A stretch of DNA of 64,000 nucleotides from Microbacterium testaceum (GCF_020781835.1 NZ_JAJGNJ010000004.1:124001-188000); one strand, 5' to 3'; counted from the first letter of the stretch, positions 54,275 to 63,241 are shown. Program-made: numbers and translations. Notes: generated by a model from the sequence alone, not told the origin.

Positions 54275-55758
54275 GTCCCGACGACCGCGAGCGCCTGCAC
54301 ACCGCGGTCCTGCTCGACCCAGCGGGCGAGCGCCGTGCCGCTCGGAAGGCGCGACGGCGAGCGGCGAACAAGATCGAGACCGCCGACCGCAAGGCGCAGC
54401 AGGATCTGGCGCGCGCGGCGTGGGAGGCCGAACGCGAGGCGCGGCGGGCGACGACCTACCTGCCACCGTCCGGCGAGACGAGGCCCGCTGCACTCCGCAC
54501 ACCGGGCCGATTCCGGCTGCCGCGTCACCAGGACACGAGCGCGACGCTGGCCGGGGCGTATCCGTTCCTCGCCGAGGGCGGACTGGGCTCTGCCGGGTTG
54601 TTCGTCGGCCAGGATCTCTACAGCGGGGCATCGTTCGTCTATGACCCCTGGGTGCTCTACGCGCAGGGCCTCATCACCGCACCGAACATCGTCCTCGCGG
54701 GGATCGTCGGCTCCGGCAAGTCCTCGCTCGCCAAGAGCCTTTACACGCGCTCCATCCCATTCGGTCGGCGGGTATATGTCCCCGGCGATCCGAAAGGCGA
54801 GCACACGGCTGTCGCTGAAGCAGTCGGCGGACGGGCGATCGTGCTGGGGCACGGGATGTCTACGCGGCTGAATCCGCTCGATGAAGGGCATCGGCCTTCG
54901 GGCCTCAGCGATGCCGAGTGGCAAAGCCAGGTCACCTCCCGGCGACGCGACCTCATCGGCGCACTCGCCGAGACCGTCCTCGACCGCGGCCTCACCCCGC
55001 TGGAGCACACCGCCGTCGACTTCGCGCTCACCGATGCGGTGCGCTCGGCCGAGGTGCCGATCCTTCCGATGGTGGTCGACCGCATCCTCGCCCCGCAGCC
55101 CAAGGACGACGACGGCAGGCTCGCCGAGGACGGCCGACTCGTCGGACACGCGCTGCGGAGGCTCGTGGCCGGGGACCTGGCGGGGCTGTTCGACGGCCCG
55201 AGCACCGTGCGCTTCGACCCGTCACTGCCGATGGTGTCGCTCGACCTGTCGCGGGTGGCAGAGAACTCGACGCTCATCTCCGTGCTCATGACGTGTTCCT
55301 CGGCGTGGATGGAGTCGGCGCTTCTCGACCCGGCAGGCGGCCCGAGGTGGGTCGTGTATGACGAGGCGTGGCGGCTCATGTCACATCCGGCGCTGCTGCG
55401 CCGGATGGACGCACAGTGGCGGCTCGCGCGGCACTATGGCATCGCCAACCTGCTCATCTTCCACAAGCTCAGCGACCTCGACAACGTAGGCGACCAGGGC
55501 TCGGCGATGCGCGCGCTCGCCTCGTCCCTGCTCGCCAACGCCGAGACACGGGTGATCTACCGGCAGGAGAGCGATCAGCTCGGAGCTACCGCGCAGGCCC
55601 TCGGACTCACCGGAACGGAGCAGGGATTGCTACCCGGTCTCGGCACCGGACAGGGGCTCTGGAGGATCAAGAACCGCTCGTTCGTCGTCCAGCATCAGCT
55701 CCACCCTGCCGAACTTGCGATGTACGAGACAGGGCAGAAGGCAAGAGGAAAGACCTAG
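54271..55758 (+). CDS. VirB4-like transfer ATPase
   Basis: 495 residues. Walker A GIVGSGKSSLAK (about 145) and Walker B RWVVYDEAWRLM (about 357) with the following HYGIANLLIFHKLSD. It matches the C-terminal ATPase half of VirB4/TraC; the N-terminal half is short, and the SCO6880 protein may supply it. It powers the type IV secretion channel. It is followed directly by a hairpin, then by the mercury cassette. Confidence 0.88.
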   Translation: MSPDDRERLHTAVLLDPAGERRAARKARRRAANKIETADRKAQQDLARAAWEAEREARRATTYLPPSGETRPAALRTPGRFRLPRHQDTSATLAGAYPFLAEGGLGSAGLFVGQDLYSGASFVYDPWVLYAQGLITAPNIVLAGIVGSGKSSLAKSLYTRSIPFGRRVYVPGDPKGEHTAVAEAVGGRAIVLGHGMSTRLNPLDEGHRPSGLSDAEWQSQVTSRRRDLIGALAETVLDRGLTPLEHTAVDFALTDAVRSAEVPILPMVVDRILAPQPKDDDGRLAEDGRLVGHALRRLVAGDLAGLFDGPSTVRFDPSLPMVSLDLSRVAENSTLISVLMTCSSAWMESALLDPAGGPRWVVYDEAWRLMSHPALLRRMDAQWRLARHYGIANLLIFHKLSDLDNVGDQGSAMRALASSLLANAETRVIYRQESDQLGATAQALGLTGTEQGLLPGLGTGQGLWRIKNRSFVVQHQLHPAELAMYETGQKARGKT

Positions 55759-55759
55759 A

Positions 55760-55791
55760 TGTTCCCGCGATTTGACGGCTTGGCGGGAACA
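55760..55791 (+). terminator. Hairpin after VirB4-like gene
   Basis: TGTTCCCGC (55760-55768) pairs perfectly with GCGGGAACA (55783-55791) around a 14-base loop immediately after the stop codon. No T run. It may be a terminator, or an end of the inserted mercury element. The next 160 bases to 55951 show no gene. Confidence 0.55.
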
Positions 55792-55951
55792 ATGAAGGTC
55801 CCCGACCTCAAGCGCCCATGCGGGGGTCGAAGTTCGCGGAACCTGCACGTTCTCGCTGGTGAGGTTGCAGGCAGTGTCCGAAATAGCTTGGACAGCATCG
55901 CATGATGGATGGCATTCGGTGAACATGCGAGCAAGCAGGCGCGTCAGTGCG

Positions 55952-56122
55952 TCATGGACTCAGCCCGGAGGTCTCCGATCGGTCGCCTGAGAGCCGCAAT
56001 GCCACCCAGAGGCCGCATCGGCGGCAGATGAAGGCGTTGTCGTGCGCCAGGGCGTGGAGCTTGCGTCGCGGGAGTTCTCGCCCGCAGCATGAGCAACTGT
56101 GCTGCATGGTCGGTGTCGTCAT
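55952..56122 (-). CDS. Small zinc-ribbon protein (56 aa)
   Basis: 56 residues from ATG 56122: HSCSCCGRELPRRKLHALA and FICRRCGLWVALRL form a C-x2-C ... C-x2-C zinc ribbon. It lies 26 bases after the merR stop on the same strand, so it may be co-transcribed with merR. Such small ribbons are common hitchhikers on actinobacterial elements. Function unknown. Confidence 0.5.
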   Translation of the reverse strand: MTTPTMQHSCSCCGRELPRRKLHALAHDNAFICRRCGLWVALRLSGDRSETSGLSP

Positions 56123-56148
56123 ACTTAGCCTGGTTGCCCTCGGATGCC

Positions 56149-56538
56149 TCAGATGTAGCTGCAGATGTCCTGTGCGGTGCACCTGGCCGGGTCGCCGGTT
56201 TCGGTGGTATCGCGGACTTCGGCGACCGTGGCACGGAGGGCCGTGAGTTCGGCGATCTTCTGGTCGATGTCGGTCAACTGCTTGTTCAGGATGTCGCGGA
56301 CGTGGGTGCACGGTGCGGCGCCGGCGTCGCGCACCTTCAGGATGTCGCCAATCTGGGACAGCGTCAGGCCCGTGGCCCGACCGCGCCGGATGAAATCGAG
56401 CCGCGGCACGATGTCAGCGCTGTAGTCGCGGTACCCATTCCCCGCACGGCTGGGGACTGGGAGCAGCCCACGGTCTTCGTAGAACCGCAGGGTCTTGCTC
56501 GTCATCCCGGCCGCTGTGGCCGCCTCACCGATCAGCAC
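56149..56538 (-). CDS. merR: MerR-family mercury-responsive regulator
   Basis: 129 residues from GTG 56538 (CGGAGGTG site 5-6 bases upstream). The N-terminal HTH (MLIGEAATAAGMTSKTLRFYEDRGLLP) is typical of MerR. Three Cys (Cys77, Cys120 and Cys126) fit the three-Cys Hg(II) site of MerR. A long dimerisation helix lies between. It binds the palindrome 38 bases upstream, between itself and merA, and would activate merA when mercury binds. Confidence 0.88.
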   Translation of the reverse strand: MLIGEAATAAGMTSKTLRFYEDRGLLPVPSRAGNGYRDYSADIVPRLDFIRRGRATGLTLSQIGDILKVRDAGAAPCTHVRDILNKQLTDIDQKIAELTALRATVAEVRDTTETGDPARCTAQDICSYI

Positions 56539-56575
56539 GGTACACCTCCGTCGCCGGGGTAGCCTCCGGCATCCC

Positions 56576-56600
56576 TTGACCTTCCAGCGTAGTGGAAGGT
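56576..56600. promoter_or_regulatory. MerR-type operator in merA promoter
   Basis: ACCTTCCA (56579-56586) and TGGAAGGT (56593-56600) form a perfect 8-bp inverted repeat, overlapping a -35-like TTGACC at 56576-56581. This is the classical MerR-family arrangement, in which the regulator sits in the long spacer. The -10 element is poor by sequence. Confidence 0.85.
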
Positions 56601-56613
56601 GCAGGCTGAGGCC

Positions 56614-58050
56614 ATGGAAGATCCGACCTCCTTCGACCTGGCCGTCATCGGTTCCGGTGCCGGCTCGTTCGCTGCGGCGATCCGGGCCAGCCAGTTGGGC
56701 AAGCGGGTGGTGATGGTCGAGCGAGGCGTCATCGGCGGCACCTGCGTGAACACCGGCTGTGTGCCGTCCAAAGCGCTGCTGGCGGCGGCCGACGCCCGGC
56801 ACGTTGCCCTAAATTCTGGACGGTTCCCGGGCATCTCCGCATCGACCGGGCGGGTGGACATGCCCGCGCTGATCGAGGGCAAACGCGCCCTGGTCGAGGG
56901 CATGCGTGCGGAGAAGTACGAGGATCTGATCGCCTCCTACGGTTGGGACCTGCGAGCCGGAACGGCCGCATTCGCCGGTACCACGGCGGACCCGAGGTTG
57001 GAGATCACCGCAGCGGACGGGACGCGGAGCACGGTCGGTGCAGCGCACTACTTGATCGCCACCGGCTCCACCCCAACCATCCCGGCGGTCGACGGGTTGG
57101 CCGGTGTCGACTACCTGACCTCAACTTCAGCGATGGAGTTGGAGGCGGTTCCCGAGTCGTTGCTGGTGCTCGGCGGCGGCTACGTGGCGATGGAGCAAGC
57201 GCAGTTGTTCGCCCGGCTGGGTTCCCGGGTCACCATGCTGGTCCGATCCCGGCTGGCGTCCCGCGAGGAACCCGAGGCGTCCAAGGCCATGATGGGGATC
57301 TTCGCCGACGAGGGCATCCGGGTGGTCCGCCGCGCGAACCTCGACACGGTCCGCACCGACAAGAACACCGGCGACATCATCGCGACGGCCACCGTATCCG
57401 GTGGAGCAGAAGAGTTCCGTGCCAGCCGGATCCTGATCGCCACGGGTCGGCAGGCGGTGACCGAAGGACTGAACCTCGCAGCGCTCGGGATCCAGACCGG
57501 CCCTTCGGGCGAGGTCATGGTCGACGGTCGGCTCGCGACATCCAACCCGCGGATCTGGGCGGCCGGCGATGTCACCGGGCATCCGCAGTTCGTCTACGTC
57601 GCCGCCTCTAACGGGTCCCTGGTCGCGGAGAACGCCTTCACCGGCACCAACCGGGAGGTCGACTACCGGCACCTGCCGCGGGTCACCTTCACCAGTCCCG
57701 CTCTCGCCGCCGTCGGGATGACCGAGCAGCAAGTGGTCGCTGCCGGTATCCGCTGCCAGTGCCGGGTACTGCCCCTGGACTACGTTTCCCGGGCCATCGT
57801 CAACCGCGACCTGCGCGGTGTGATCAAGGTCGTGCAGAACGCCGACACCGGCCAGATCCTCGGAATCACAGCCGTCGCCGCCGACGCCGGCGACCTCGCC
57901 GCAGCCGGTGTGTACATCCTCGAAGCGGCCATGACCACCGACCAAGTCGCCCACCTGTGGAGCCCTTACCTGACGATGGCCGAGGGCATCAAAATCGCCT
58001 GCCAAGCCTTCACCGCCGACGTCTCCAAACTCTCCTGCTGCGCCTTCTGA
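56614..58050 (+). CDS. merA: Mercuric reductase
   Basis: 478 residues from ATG 56614. The enzyme reduces Hg(II) to volatile Hg(0) with NADPH and FAD. The FAD-binding VIGSGAGS is at 11-18, the redox-active pair Cys44-Cys49 in GGTCVNTGCVPSK, and the C-terminal Cys475-Cys476 (SKLSCCAF) that delivers Hg to the active site. There is no N-terminal NmerA metal-binding domain. A GTG at 56599 is an alternative start but lies in the operator. It is transcribed rightward with merB. Confidence 0.95.
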   Translation: MEDPTSFDLAVIGSGAGSFAAAIRASQLGKRVVMVERGVIGGTCVNTGCVPSKALLAAADARHVALNSGRFPGISASTGRVDMPALIEGKRALVEGMRAEKYEDLIASYGWDLRAGTAAFAGTTADPRLEITAADGTRSTVGAAHYLIATGSTPTIPAVDGLAGVDYLTSTSAMELEAVPESLLVLGGGYVAMEQAQLFARLGSRVTMLVRSRLASREEPEASKAMMGIFADEGIRVVRRANLDTVRTDKNTGDIIATATVSGGAEEFRASRILIATGRQAVTEGLNLAALGIQTGPSGEVMVDGRLATSNPRIWAAGDVTGHPQFVYVAASNGSLVAENAFTGTNREVDYRHLPRVTFTSPALAAVGMTEQQVVAAGIRCQCRVLPLDYVSRAIVNRDLRGVIKVVQNADTGQILGITAVAADAGDLAAAGVYILEAAMTTDQVAHLWSPYLTMAEGIKIACQAFTADVSKLSCCAF

Positions 58051-58084
58051 GCGCATCACCAGATCCATCTGAAAGGAAAAGAGA

Positions 58085-58747
58085 ATGACCAACGAACCCG
58101 CCGCGATCACCGACCGCCTCGCCACTGCTGAGACCGGGCTGGAAATCTGGCTCTGGCTCCCCCTTCTGAAGCTCCTCGCCGAAGGCGAACCTGTCACCAT
58201 CGCCGATCTGGCGACCGCCACGGGGCGGACCGCCGACGAAGTGCAGGCCGCGCTCGCCGCGGTTCCCGACACCGAATACGACGACGAAGGCCAGATCATC
58301 GGTCAAGGTCTGACCCTTCGCCCGACCCGCCACCACTTCGAAATCGGCGGGGAGCAGCTCTACACCTGGTGCGCGCTGGACACCCTAATCTTCCCGCAGC
58401 TGCTCGACCGACCCGGTCGGATCGAATCCTCACAACGCGAGGGCAGCACGCCGGTTCGGATCAGCGTCGACGCCACCGGCGTCACCAGCGTCGAACCGCG
58501 CACCGCGGTCGTCTCGCTCGTCAACCCGGAAGACCTCAGCCAGATCCGCTCCGCGTTCTGCAACCAGGTCCACTACTTCGCCTCACCCGACGAAGCCGCA
58601 CCATGGCTCGAACGCCACCCCGAGGCCACCACCATCCCCGTTGCCGCAGCTTTCGAACTCGCCACCGCACTCGTCGAGTCGATGCACCTCGACCCCGCCA
58701 CCGTGTCCCCTGACCGATCCGGGCTGAATGGCGCCGTCTGCTGCTGA
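58085..58747 (+). CDS. merB: Alkylmercury (organomercurial) lyase
   Basis: 220 residues. Catalytic Cys96, Asp99 and Cys159 occur at exactly the positions of the Escherichia coli enzyme (LYTWCALD and RSAFCNQVHYF). MerB breaks the C-Hg bond and passes Hg(II) to MerA. The ATG at 58085 follows GAAAGG. It begins 34 bases after merA, in the same operon. The chain ends with a CC pair. Confidence 0.95.
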   Translation: MTNEPAAITDRLATAETGLEIWLWLPLLKLLAEGEPVTIADLATATGRTADEVQAALAAVPDTEYDDEGQIIGQGLTLRPTRHHFEIGGEQLYTWCALDTLIFPQLLDRPGRIESSQREGSTPVRISVDATGVTSVEPRTAVVSLVNPEDLSQIRSAFCNQVHYFASPDEAAPWLERHPEATTIPVAAAFELATALVESMHLDPATVSPDRSGLNGAVCC

Positions 58748-58808
58748 TCGCGGTGGGCGCGTTCGCGATGTCTGCCGTGTGGCGCGCTGGTCCCTCACCC
58801 TCCCAGCC

Positions 58809-58837
58809 TTCCAATAGGTCACCGTTCGCTGTATAGT
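58809..58837 (+). promoter_or_regulatory. cmtR promoter, near-leaderless
   Basis: TATAGT at 58832-58837 lies only 6 bases before the cmtR ATG, with a poor -35 (TTCCAA, 58809) at 17 bases. Transcription would begin at or close to the A of the start codon, so the cmtR transcript is probably leaderless. Confidence 0.5.
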
Positions 58838-58843
58838 CACTCC

Positions 58844-59206
58844 ATGCTGACTCTTGCTTCGCGGGTGGACGTGATGAACCGGCTCGGCCGGGCCATGGCC
58901 GACCCGACCCGCTCCCGCATCCTGCTGTCGCTGCTGGAGCAGCCCGGTTACCCGGCGAAGCTCGCTCGCGACCTGGACCTGACCCGCACCAACGTCTCGA
59001 ACCACCTGGCCTGTCTGCGCGGCTGCGGGATCGTCGTCGCTGAGCCCGAGGGCCGGCAGACCCGGTATGAAATCGCCGACCCGCACCTGACCGCGGCCCT
59101 GACCGCCCTGGTCGATGTCACGCTCGCCGTCGACGAGAGCGCGCCGTGCCTGGACCCGGGCTGCACAGTCCTCGGCTGCTGCGACACCGAGGCCACCGCC
59201 GGATGA
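58844..59206 (+). CDS. cmtR: ArsR/SmtB-family Cd/Pb sensor CmtR
   Basis: 120 residues. Cys57, Cys61 and Cys102 match the Cd/Pb ligands of Mycobacterium tuberculosis CmtR in both spacing and numbering (HLACLRGCG and APCLDPGC). The winged helix uses LTRTNVSNHLACLRGCGIV as recognition region. When metal binds, the repressor leaves its site near the promoter just upstream. It is coupled by ATGA to a cation transporter gene, which it would control. Confidence 0.93.
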   Translation: MLTLASRVDVMNRLGRAMADPTRSRILLSLLEQPGYPAKLARDLDLTRTNVSNHLACLRGCGIVVAEPEGRQTRYEIADPHLTAALTALVDVTLAVDESAPCLDPGCTVLGCCDTEATAG

Positions 59207-59862
59207 GCGCAGCGACGCTGACCGACGAGCGCCGCGCCCGGCTGCACGGTCGGGTGAAGTTCATCGTCTTCTTCACGATCACCTGGAACGTCATCGAGGC
59301 GATCATCGCCCTCTCCGCCGGCGCGCTCGCCTCCTCGGCCGCGCTGATCGGGTTCGGGCTGGACTCGGTGATCGAGGTCGCCTCCGCTGCCGCGATCGCC
59401 TGGCAGTTCACCCGCAAGGATCCCGAGCTGTGGGAGAAGGCCACCGTCCGGATCATCGGGGTCGCGTTCTTCGCCCTCGCCGCCTACATCACCGTCGACG
59501 CTATCCTCGCCTTCACCGGGGTCCGCGAGCCGGAGCACAGCCCGGTCGGCATCGGCATCGCGGTCGCGAGCCTGATCGTGATGCCCGGCCTGGCCTGGTT
59601 CGAGTTCCGCACCGGCCGCGAGCTCGGCTCCAAGAGCGTGCAGGCCGACGCCAAGCAGCTCCTGCTGTGCATCTACCTCTCCGGCACCGTCCTCATCGGC
59701 CTGCTGCTGAACAGCTTGTTCGAGTGGGCGTGGGCGGACTCCGTCGCCGCGCTCGTCGTCGCGGTCCTCGCGATCCGGGAAGGCATCGAAGCATGGCGCG
59801 GCGACATCGAATCCCCCTTGGAAGTCCTCGAAGACCTCGACCACGAGGAGGCCACCCCATGA
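59203..59862 (+). CDS. Cation diffusion facilitator-like transporter
   Basis: 219 residues, six hydrophobic segments (FIVFFTITWNVIEAIIALSAG, SAALIGFGLDSVIEVASAAAIAW, ATVRIIGVAFFALAAYITVDA and later ones). GFGLDSVIEV and a matching WADSVAALVV give the Asp residues of a CDF metal site. The usual C-terminal cytoplasmic domain is missing, so it is a short form. It is in the CmtR-controlled operon, so Cd, Pb or Zn is the likely substrate. Overlaps both neighbours by ATGA. Confidence 0.85.
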   Translation: MSAATLTDERRARLHGRVKFIVFFTITWNVIEAIIALSAGALASSAALIGFGLDSVIEVASAAAIAWQFTRKDPELWEKATVRIIGVAFFALAAYITVDAILAFTGVREPEHSPVGIGIAVASLIVMPGLAWFEFRTGRELGSKSVQADAKQLLLCIYLSGTVLIGLLLNSLFEWAWADSVAALVVAVLAIREGIEAWRGDIESPLEVLEDLDHEEATP

Positions 59863-60167
59863 CGCACGTCGGCCCGCTGAACGGCCCACCGATCGCCTGC
59901 ACCCTCGCCCCGGCTGCCGGCAAAGCGCAGGTGGAGAAGTGGCGAGCGTTCGACGAGGACTACGCGCTCGAGACCGAGCGCACCGACGCTCGCCTGACCA
60001 TCCACTACGCCAAGGTCGACGACTCCACCCGACGGCTCCGAGAGCTCGTCGCGGCTGACAGCACCTGCTGCGCCTTCGTCGACTGGAGTATCGACGAGAC
60101 CCACGCCCACCTTCGACTCATCGTCACTGGCACGCCGGAACAGATCGCAGCGCTAAACGTCGGGTAG
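59859..60167 (+). CDS. Small conserved Cys protein of metal operon (102 aa)
   Basis: 102 residues from ATG 59859. It has conserved-looking Cys14 (IACTLAP) and a CC pair (about 70-71, ADSTCCAFVDW). Otherwise it is acidic with a beta-strand at the C-terminus (HLRLIVTGTPEQI). Proteins like this follow metal regulators and transporters in several actinobacterial mercury or cadmium cassettes. Function unknown; metal binding by the Cys is plausible. It is the last gene of the inserted cassette. Confidence 0.65.
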   Translation: MTHVGPLNGPPIACTLAPAAGKAQVEKWRAFDEDYALETERTDARLTIHYAKVDDSTRRLRELVAADSTCCAFVDWSIDETHAHLRLIVTGTPEQIAALNVG

Positions 60168-60361
60168 CCGGGTGCGGGCGTGCCTGAATGGTGCGAGTTC
60201 AGGAGCGGTGAATGAACGCCAATATTCCTGAACCAACTGGCACGATTCCAAGGATTCGCTGAGATTCGTCAACGCGCCAGCACACCGGGCGCACCTAGTG
60301 TGCATGAGCCATCCCCGACGAGACCACTCGCGCGAACTCACGGCAGTTGGGACAGCGTGAG

Positions 60362-60949
60362 ATGGCCATCACACTTGCCCGGCGACGCCTCGCACGCCAA
60401 GAGAGCGCAGAACGGGAGGTCTCTGCGAACGTGCCGCCTGTGCTGCCGGTCGTGACGATGACGGTGCAGCCGGACGCGACGCTCCGCGTCGCAGTCGACG
60501 GGGAGCCGTTCGGCGCGCCGACGTTCGCCCCGCCGTGGCACCGGCACTCATTCGCGCAGATCATCAGCGAGGTCGTCGAACAGCGCCACTCGCCCGTGCG
60601 CATCGTGGTCCACGAACTCGACGGGAGGGTCTACACGGACATCGTGACGGCTCCGCTTCATCCCACATTCCTCAGCTCATCCCTTCCCGAGTCGCCGGCC
60701 CCGGTCGACCAGACTAGCCCTGCGCCAGATACAACCGAACCAGCGCACCCTCTCCCATGCCAGAACGGCGAGGGCTACGTGCCTGGTGAGGAGGTCGCGG
60801 TCGCCGTCATCGTCCGGCACACCGGGGCTGACAGCGAGGGCACAGCACGGGCGATCGTCGAGCCGAGTCTGCTCGATCTGAGTCCCACGCACGAGGTCAT
60901 CCTGCTGGGCCGCGTCTCGGGCACCTGCATCGTCGGACACCCGGCATGA
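60362..60949 (+). CDS. Transfer-operon protein upstream of coupling protein (195 aa)
   Basis: 195 residues. ATG 60362 is used; a TTG at 60347 is a weaker alternative. The chain begins MAITLARRRLARQESAE and has a beta-rich core (TMTVQPDATLRVAVDGEPFG, RHSFAQIISEV). A Pro/Ser-rich linker follows, then a second beta region ending TCIVGHPA. No family is recognised. It is coupled to the coupling-protein gene (ATGA). The 194 bases before it mark the right edge of the mercury/cadmium insertion. Confidence 0.7.
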   Translation: MAITLARRRLARQESAEREVSANVPPVLPVVTMTVQPDATLRVAVDGEPFGAPTFAPPWHRHSFAQIISEVVEQRHSPVRIVVHELDGRVYTDIVTAPLHPTFLSSSLPESPAPVDQTSPAPDTTEPAHPLPCQNGEGYVPGEEVAVAVIVRHTGADSEGTARAIVEPSLLDLSPTHEVILLGRVSGTCIVGHPA

Positions 60950-62757
60950 CCAGCTCATCACCGCGAGCCGGGGCGTTCGGCGACGAACTGACGAACCTCG
61001 CCCTCGGCGCGCTCGTCGGTGCGATGCTGCTGGCCGGTGCGCTCCGCTTCGCCGGGAGCATCGCTGCGTTCGTCACGGGCGCGCCCCAGCCCGCGGCGGG
61101 TCTCGAAGCGGGAGTCGGAGTGGTCTTCCACGCCGACGACCCCGGCTCGGCACTCGGCTCCGCGTCGCTCAGCCCCGTCGCCTATTGGATCACCGCCGCA
61201 CTCCTGCTCGCCGCCATCGGTACCGCGGCGTGGTTCATCTGGCGATGGGTGCGCGAGCTGGGCAAGCGGACCAAGGCCGACCCGAACCGGATCGAGGGAA
61301 TCGCCGACGCGCGCGACGTGCAGCGCGCCGCATCCGAACGCGACCTTCTGCGTCGCGCGACGACGCTGCGCCCCTCGCTCCCCGAGCCGAAGCCCGAGGA
61401 GGTCGGCTACCTCCTTGGAACCTCGCGCGGCAAGCGCGTGTGGACATCCGTCGAGGACTCGATCCTGCTGATCGGCCCGCCGAGATCCGGCAAGGGCGCG
61501 AACATTGTCATCAACACCATCCTCGACGCGCCCGGTGCGGTCATCACGACCTCGACCCGGCCAGACAACCTCACGGCGACGCTCCGCGCCCGCCAGTCGC
61601 ACGGCGGCCCAGTCTCCGTGTTCGATCCCCAGCACCTCGCCGAGGGCGTGCCCGCGGGTCTGCGGTGGTCACCGATCCGCGGGTGCGAGGTGCCCCTGAC
61701 CGCGATGATCCGCGGCACAGGTCTCGCCGCGGGAACCGGGCTCTCCGGCCCCTCTGTCGAGAACGGCGGATTCTGGGAAGGCAAGACGCGCACGGCGCTA
61801 CAGGCGCTTCTGCACGCCGCGGCGCTCGATCACCGGCAACCCGCCGAGCTATTCCGCTGGACGCTCGACCCTGCGGCTGCGGCGGATGCCGTCTCCATTC
61901 TCGCGTCGCACCCCCACGCCGCGACCGGATGGGCCGAGTCGCTCGACGGGATGCTGCAATCCGACCCTCGCACCCGCGACTCCATTTGGCAGGGCGTCTC
62001 GCTCTCCCTCGCCTCGCTCGCCGACCCACGGGTGCTGGAGGCGGTCAGCCCCAGCGAGGACGAGCAGTTCGACCCCGAGGCGTTCCTGCGCGGGTCCGGC
62101 ACGCTTTACCTGCTGGCGACAGGAGCCGGAGCGGGGGCGTCCTCGTCGCTCGTCGCGGCGTTCATCGAAGACCTCGTAGAGACGGCTCGGCGCATCGCCG
62201 CGCGCTCGCCGGGCGCGCGGCTCGATCCGCCTGTGCTGCTCGCGCTCGACGAGATCGGGAACCTCGCGCCTCTGCCTTCGCTTCCGGTCCTCATGGCGGA
62301 GGGCGGCGGCACCGGGCTCACGGTGATGCCCGTGTTCCAGTCGCTCGCCCAGGCGCGAGGTCGTTGGGGCGACGACGCCGCGACCGCGATGTGGGATGCG
62401 AGCATCACCAAGATCGTCCTCGGCGGCGGGACGGACACACGGCACCTCCAGGACATCTCCACACTGATCGGCGAACGCGACGAGACGACTGACTCCGTGA
62501 CCATCGGGGAGCGCGGCTTGCGCTCGAACCAACGCTCGATCCGCCGCGTCCCGATCATGAAGGTCGAAGACATCCGCACCCTGCCCCAGGGCACCTCGCT
62601 CGTGTTGCTGCGCTCCGCGCCGCCGATCATCACGACCATGCGTTACTGGCTCCATCGGCCGGAAGCCGAGACGCTGCTCGCCCAGCGCGCCGAGGTCGAG
62701 GCGATCATGCGGCCGGGCACCGCAGGGATAGGTGAGGCAACAGTCACCGACGACTGA
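60946..62757 (+). CDS. Type IV coupling protein (TraG/VirD4-like)
   Basis: 603 residues. Two N-terminal membrane helices (about 15-40 and 80-105) are followed by the motor domain: Walker A GPPRSGKGANIV (about 177-188) and Walker B LLALDEIGNLAPLP (about 430). A later block (DASITKIVLGGGTDTRHLQ) is typical of the TraG/TraD C-terminal RecA fold. It links the relaxase-DNA complex to the secretion channel and pumps DNA. It is the last gene of the rightward operon. Confidence 0.9.
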   Translation: MTSSSPRAGAFGDELTNLALGALVGAMLLAGALRFAGSIAAFVTGAPQPAAGLEAGVGVVFHADDPGSALGSASLSPVAYWITAALLLAAIGTAAWFIWRWVRELGKRTKADPNRIEGIADARDVQRAASERDLLRRATTLRPSLPEPKPEEVGYLLGTSRGKRVWTSVEDSILLIGPPRSGKGANIVINTILDAPGAVITTSTRPDNLTATLRARQSHGGPVSVFDPQHLAEGVPAGLRWSPIRGCEVPLTAMIRGTGLAAGTGLSGPSVENGGFWEGKTRTALQALLHAAALDHRQPAELFRWTLDPAAAADAVSILASHPHAATGWAESLDGMLQSDPRTRDSIWQGVSLSLASLADPRVLEAVSPSEDEQFDPEAFLRGSGTLYLLATGAGAGASSSLVAAFIEDLVETARRIAARSPGARLDPPVLLALDEIGNLAPLPSLPVLMAEGGGTGLTVMPVFQSLAQARGRWGDDAATAMWDASITKIVLGGGTDTRHLQDISTLIGERDETTDSVTIGERGLRSNQRSIRRVPIMKVEDIRTLPQGTSLVLLRSAPPIITTMRYWLHRPEAETLLAQRAEVEAIMRPGTAGIGEATVTDD

Positions 62758-62768
62758 CTGTGAGGAGG

Positions 62769-63176
62769 CTAGATCGGCCAGTCTTTGTGCAGCTGCGAGC
62801 CGATACCAAGCGAACTCAGGTCCGCGGTAACGGCAAGCCACAAGTCATTGAAGATCTGGTCGGCGTCGCCCGTCCAGTCGTTTGGAATCGGGGTCGGCGA
62901 ATCGACGGTATACGAGACGACGTATCCCGGAGCCGAGGAGTCATCCCAAGACAGCGAGACGTTGAGCCTCGCGTTCTCCAGTTTCACGTCGTCATCACCG
63001 TCGCCGAATCTGTCGGCGACGTACTCATAGTCGTATGAGAACTGGTAGGAGTCATCCTGCTTCATCGAACGCAGGTACTCGTCCTCATCCTCGAACTCTT
63101 CGCCGGTCGAGTTGTTCACGAACGACACTGGACGACCTACCTCTCGCGTTTGTAGGGACCGCTCAGAAATGTCCAT
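62769..63176 (-). CDS. Acidic hypothetical protein (135 aa)
   Basis: 135 residues from ATG 63176 (weak GAAG site). Very acidic middle (STGEEFEDEDEYLRSMKQDD, RFGDGDDDV) and a beta-strand C-terminal half (LENARLNVSLSWDDSSAPG). No signal peptide, membrane helix or known motif. The composition might suggest a DNA mimic or an anti-restriction-type protein, as often carried by elements, but nothing proves this. It converges on the coupling-protein gene, 11 bases from its stop. Confidence 0.6.
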   Translation of the reverse strand: MDISERSLQTREVGRPVSFVNNSTGEEFEDEDEYLRSMKQDDSYQFSYDYEYVADRFGDGDDDVKLENARLNVSLSWDDSSAPGYVVSYTVDSPTPIPNDWTGDADQIFNDLWLAVTADLSSLGIGSQLHKDWPI

Positions 63177-63241
63177 CTTCGCAGCGGCAGGACGCGGAAG
63201 TGACAGGCGGAATGTCCTCGAAAGCCGCCGCGAGCATGCTT

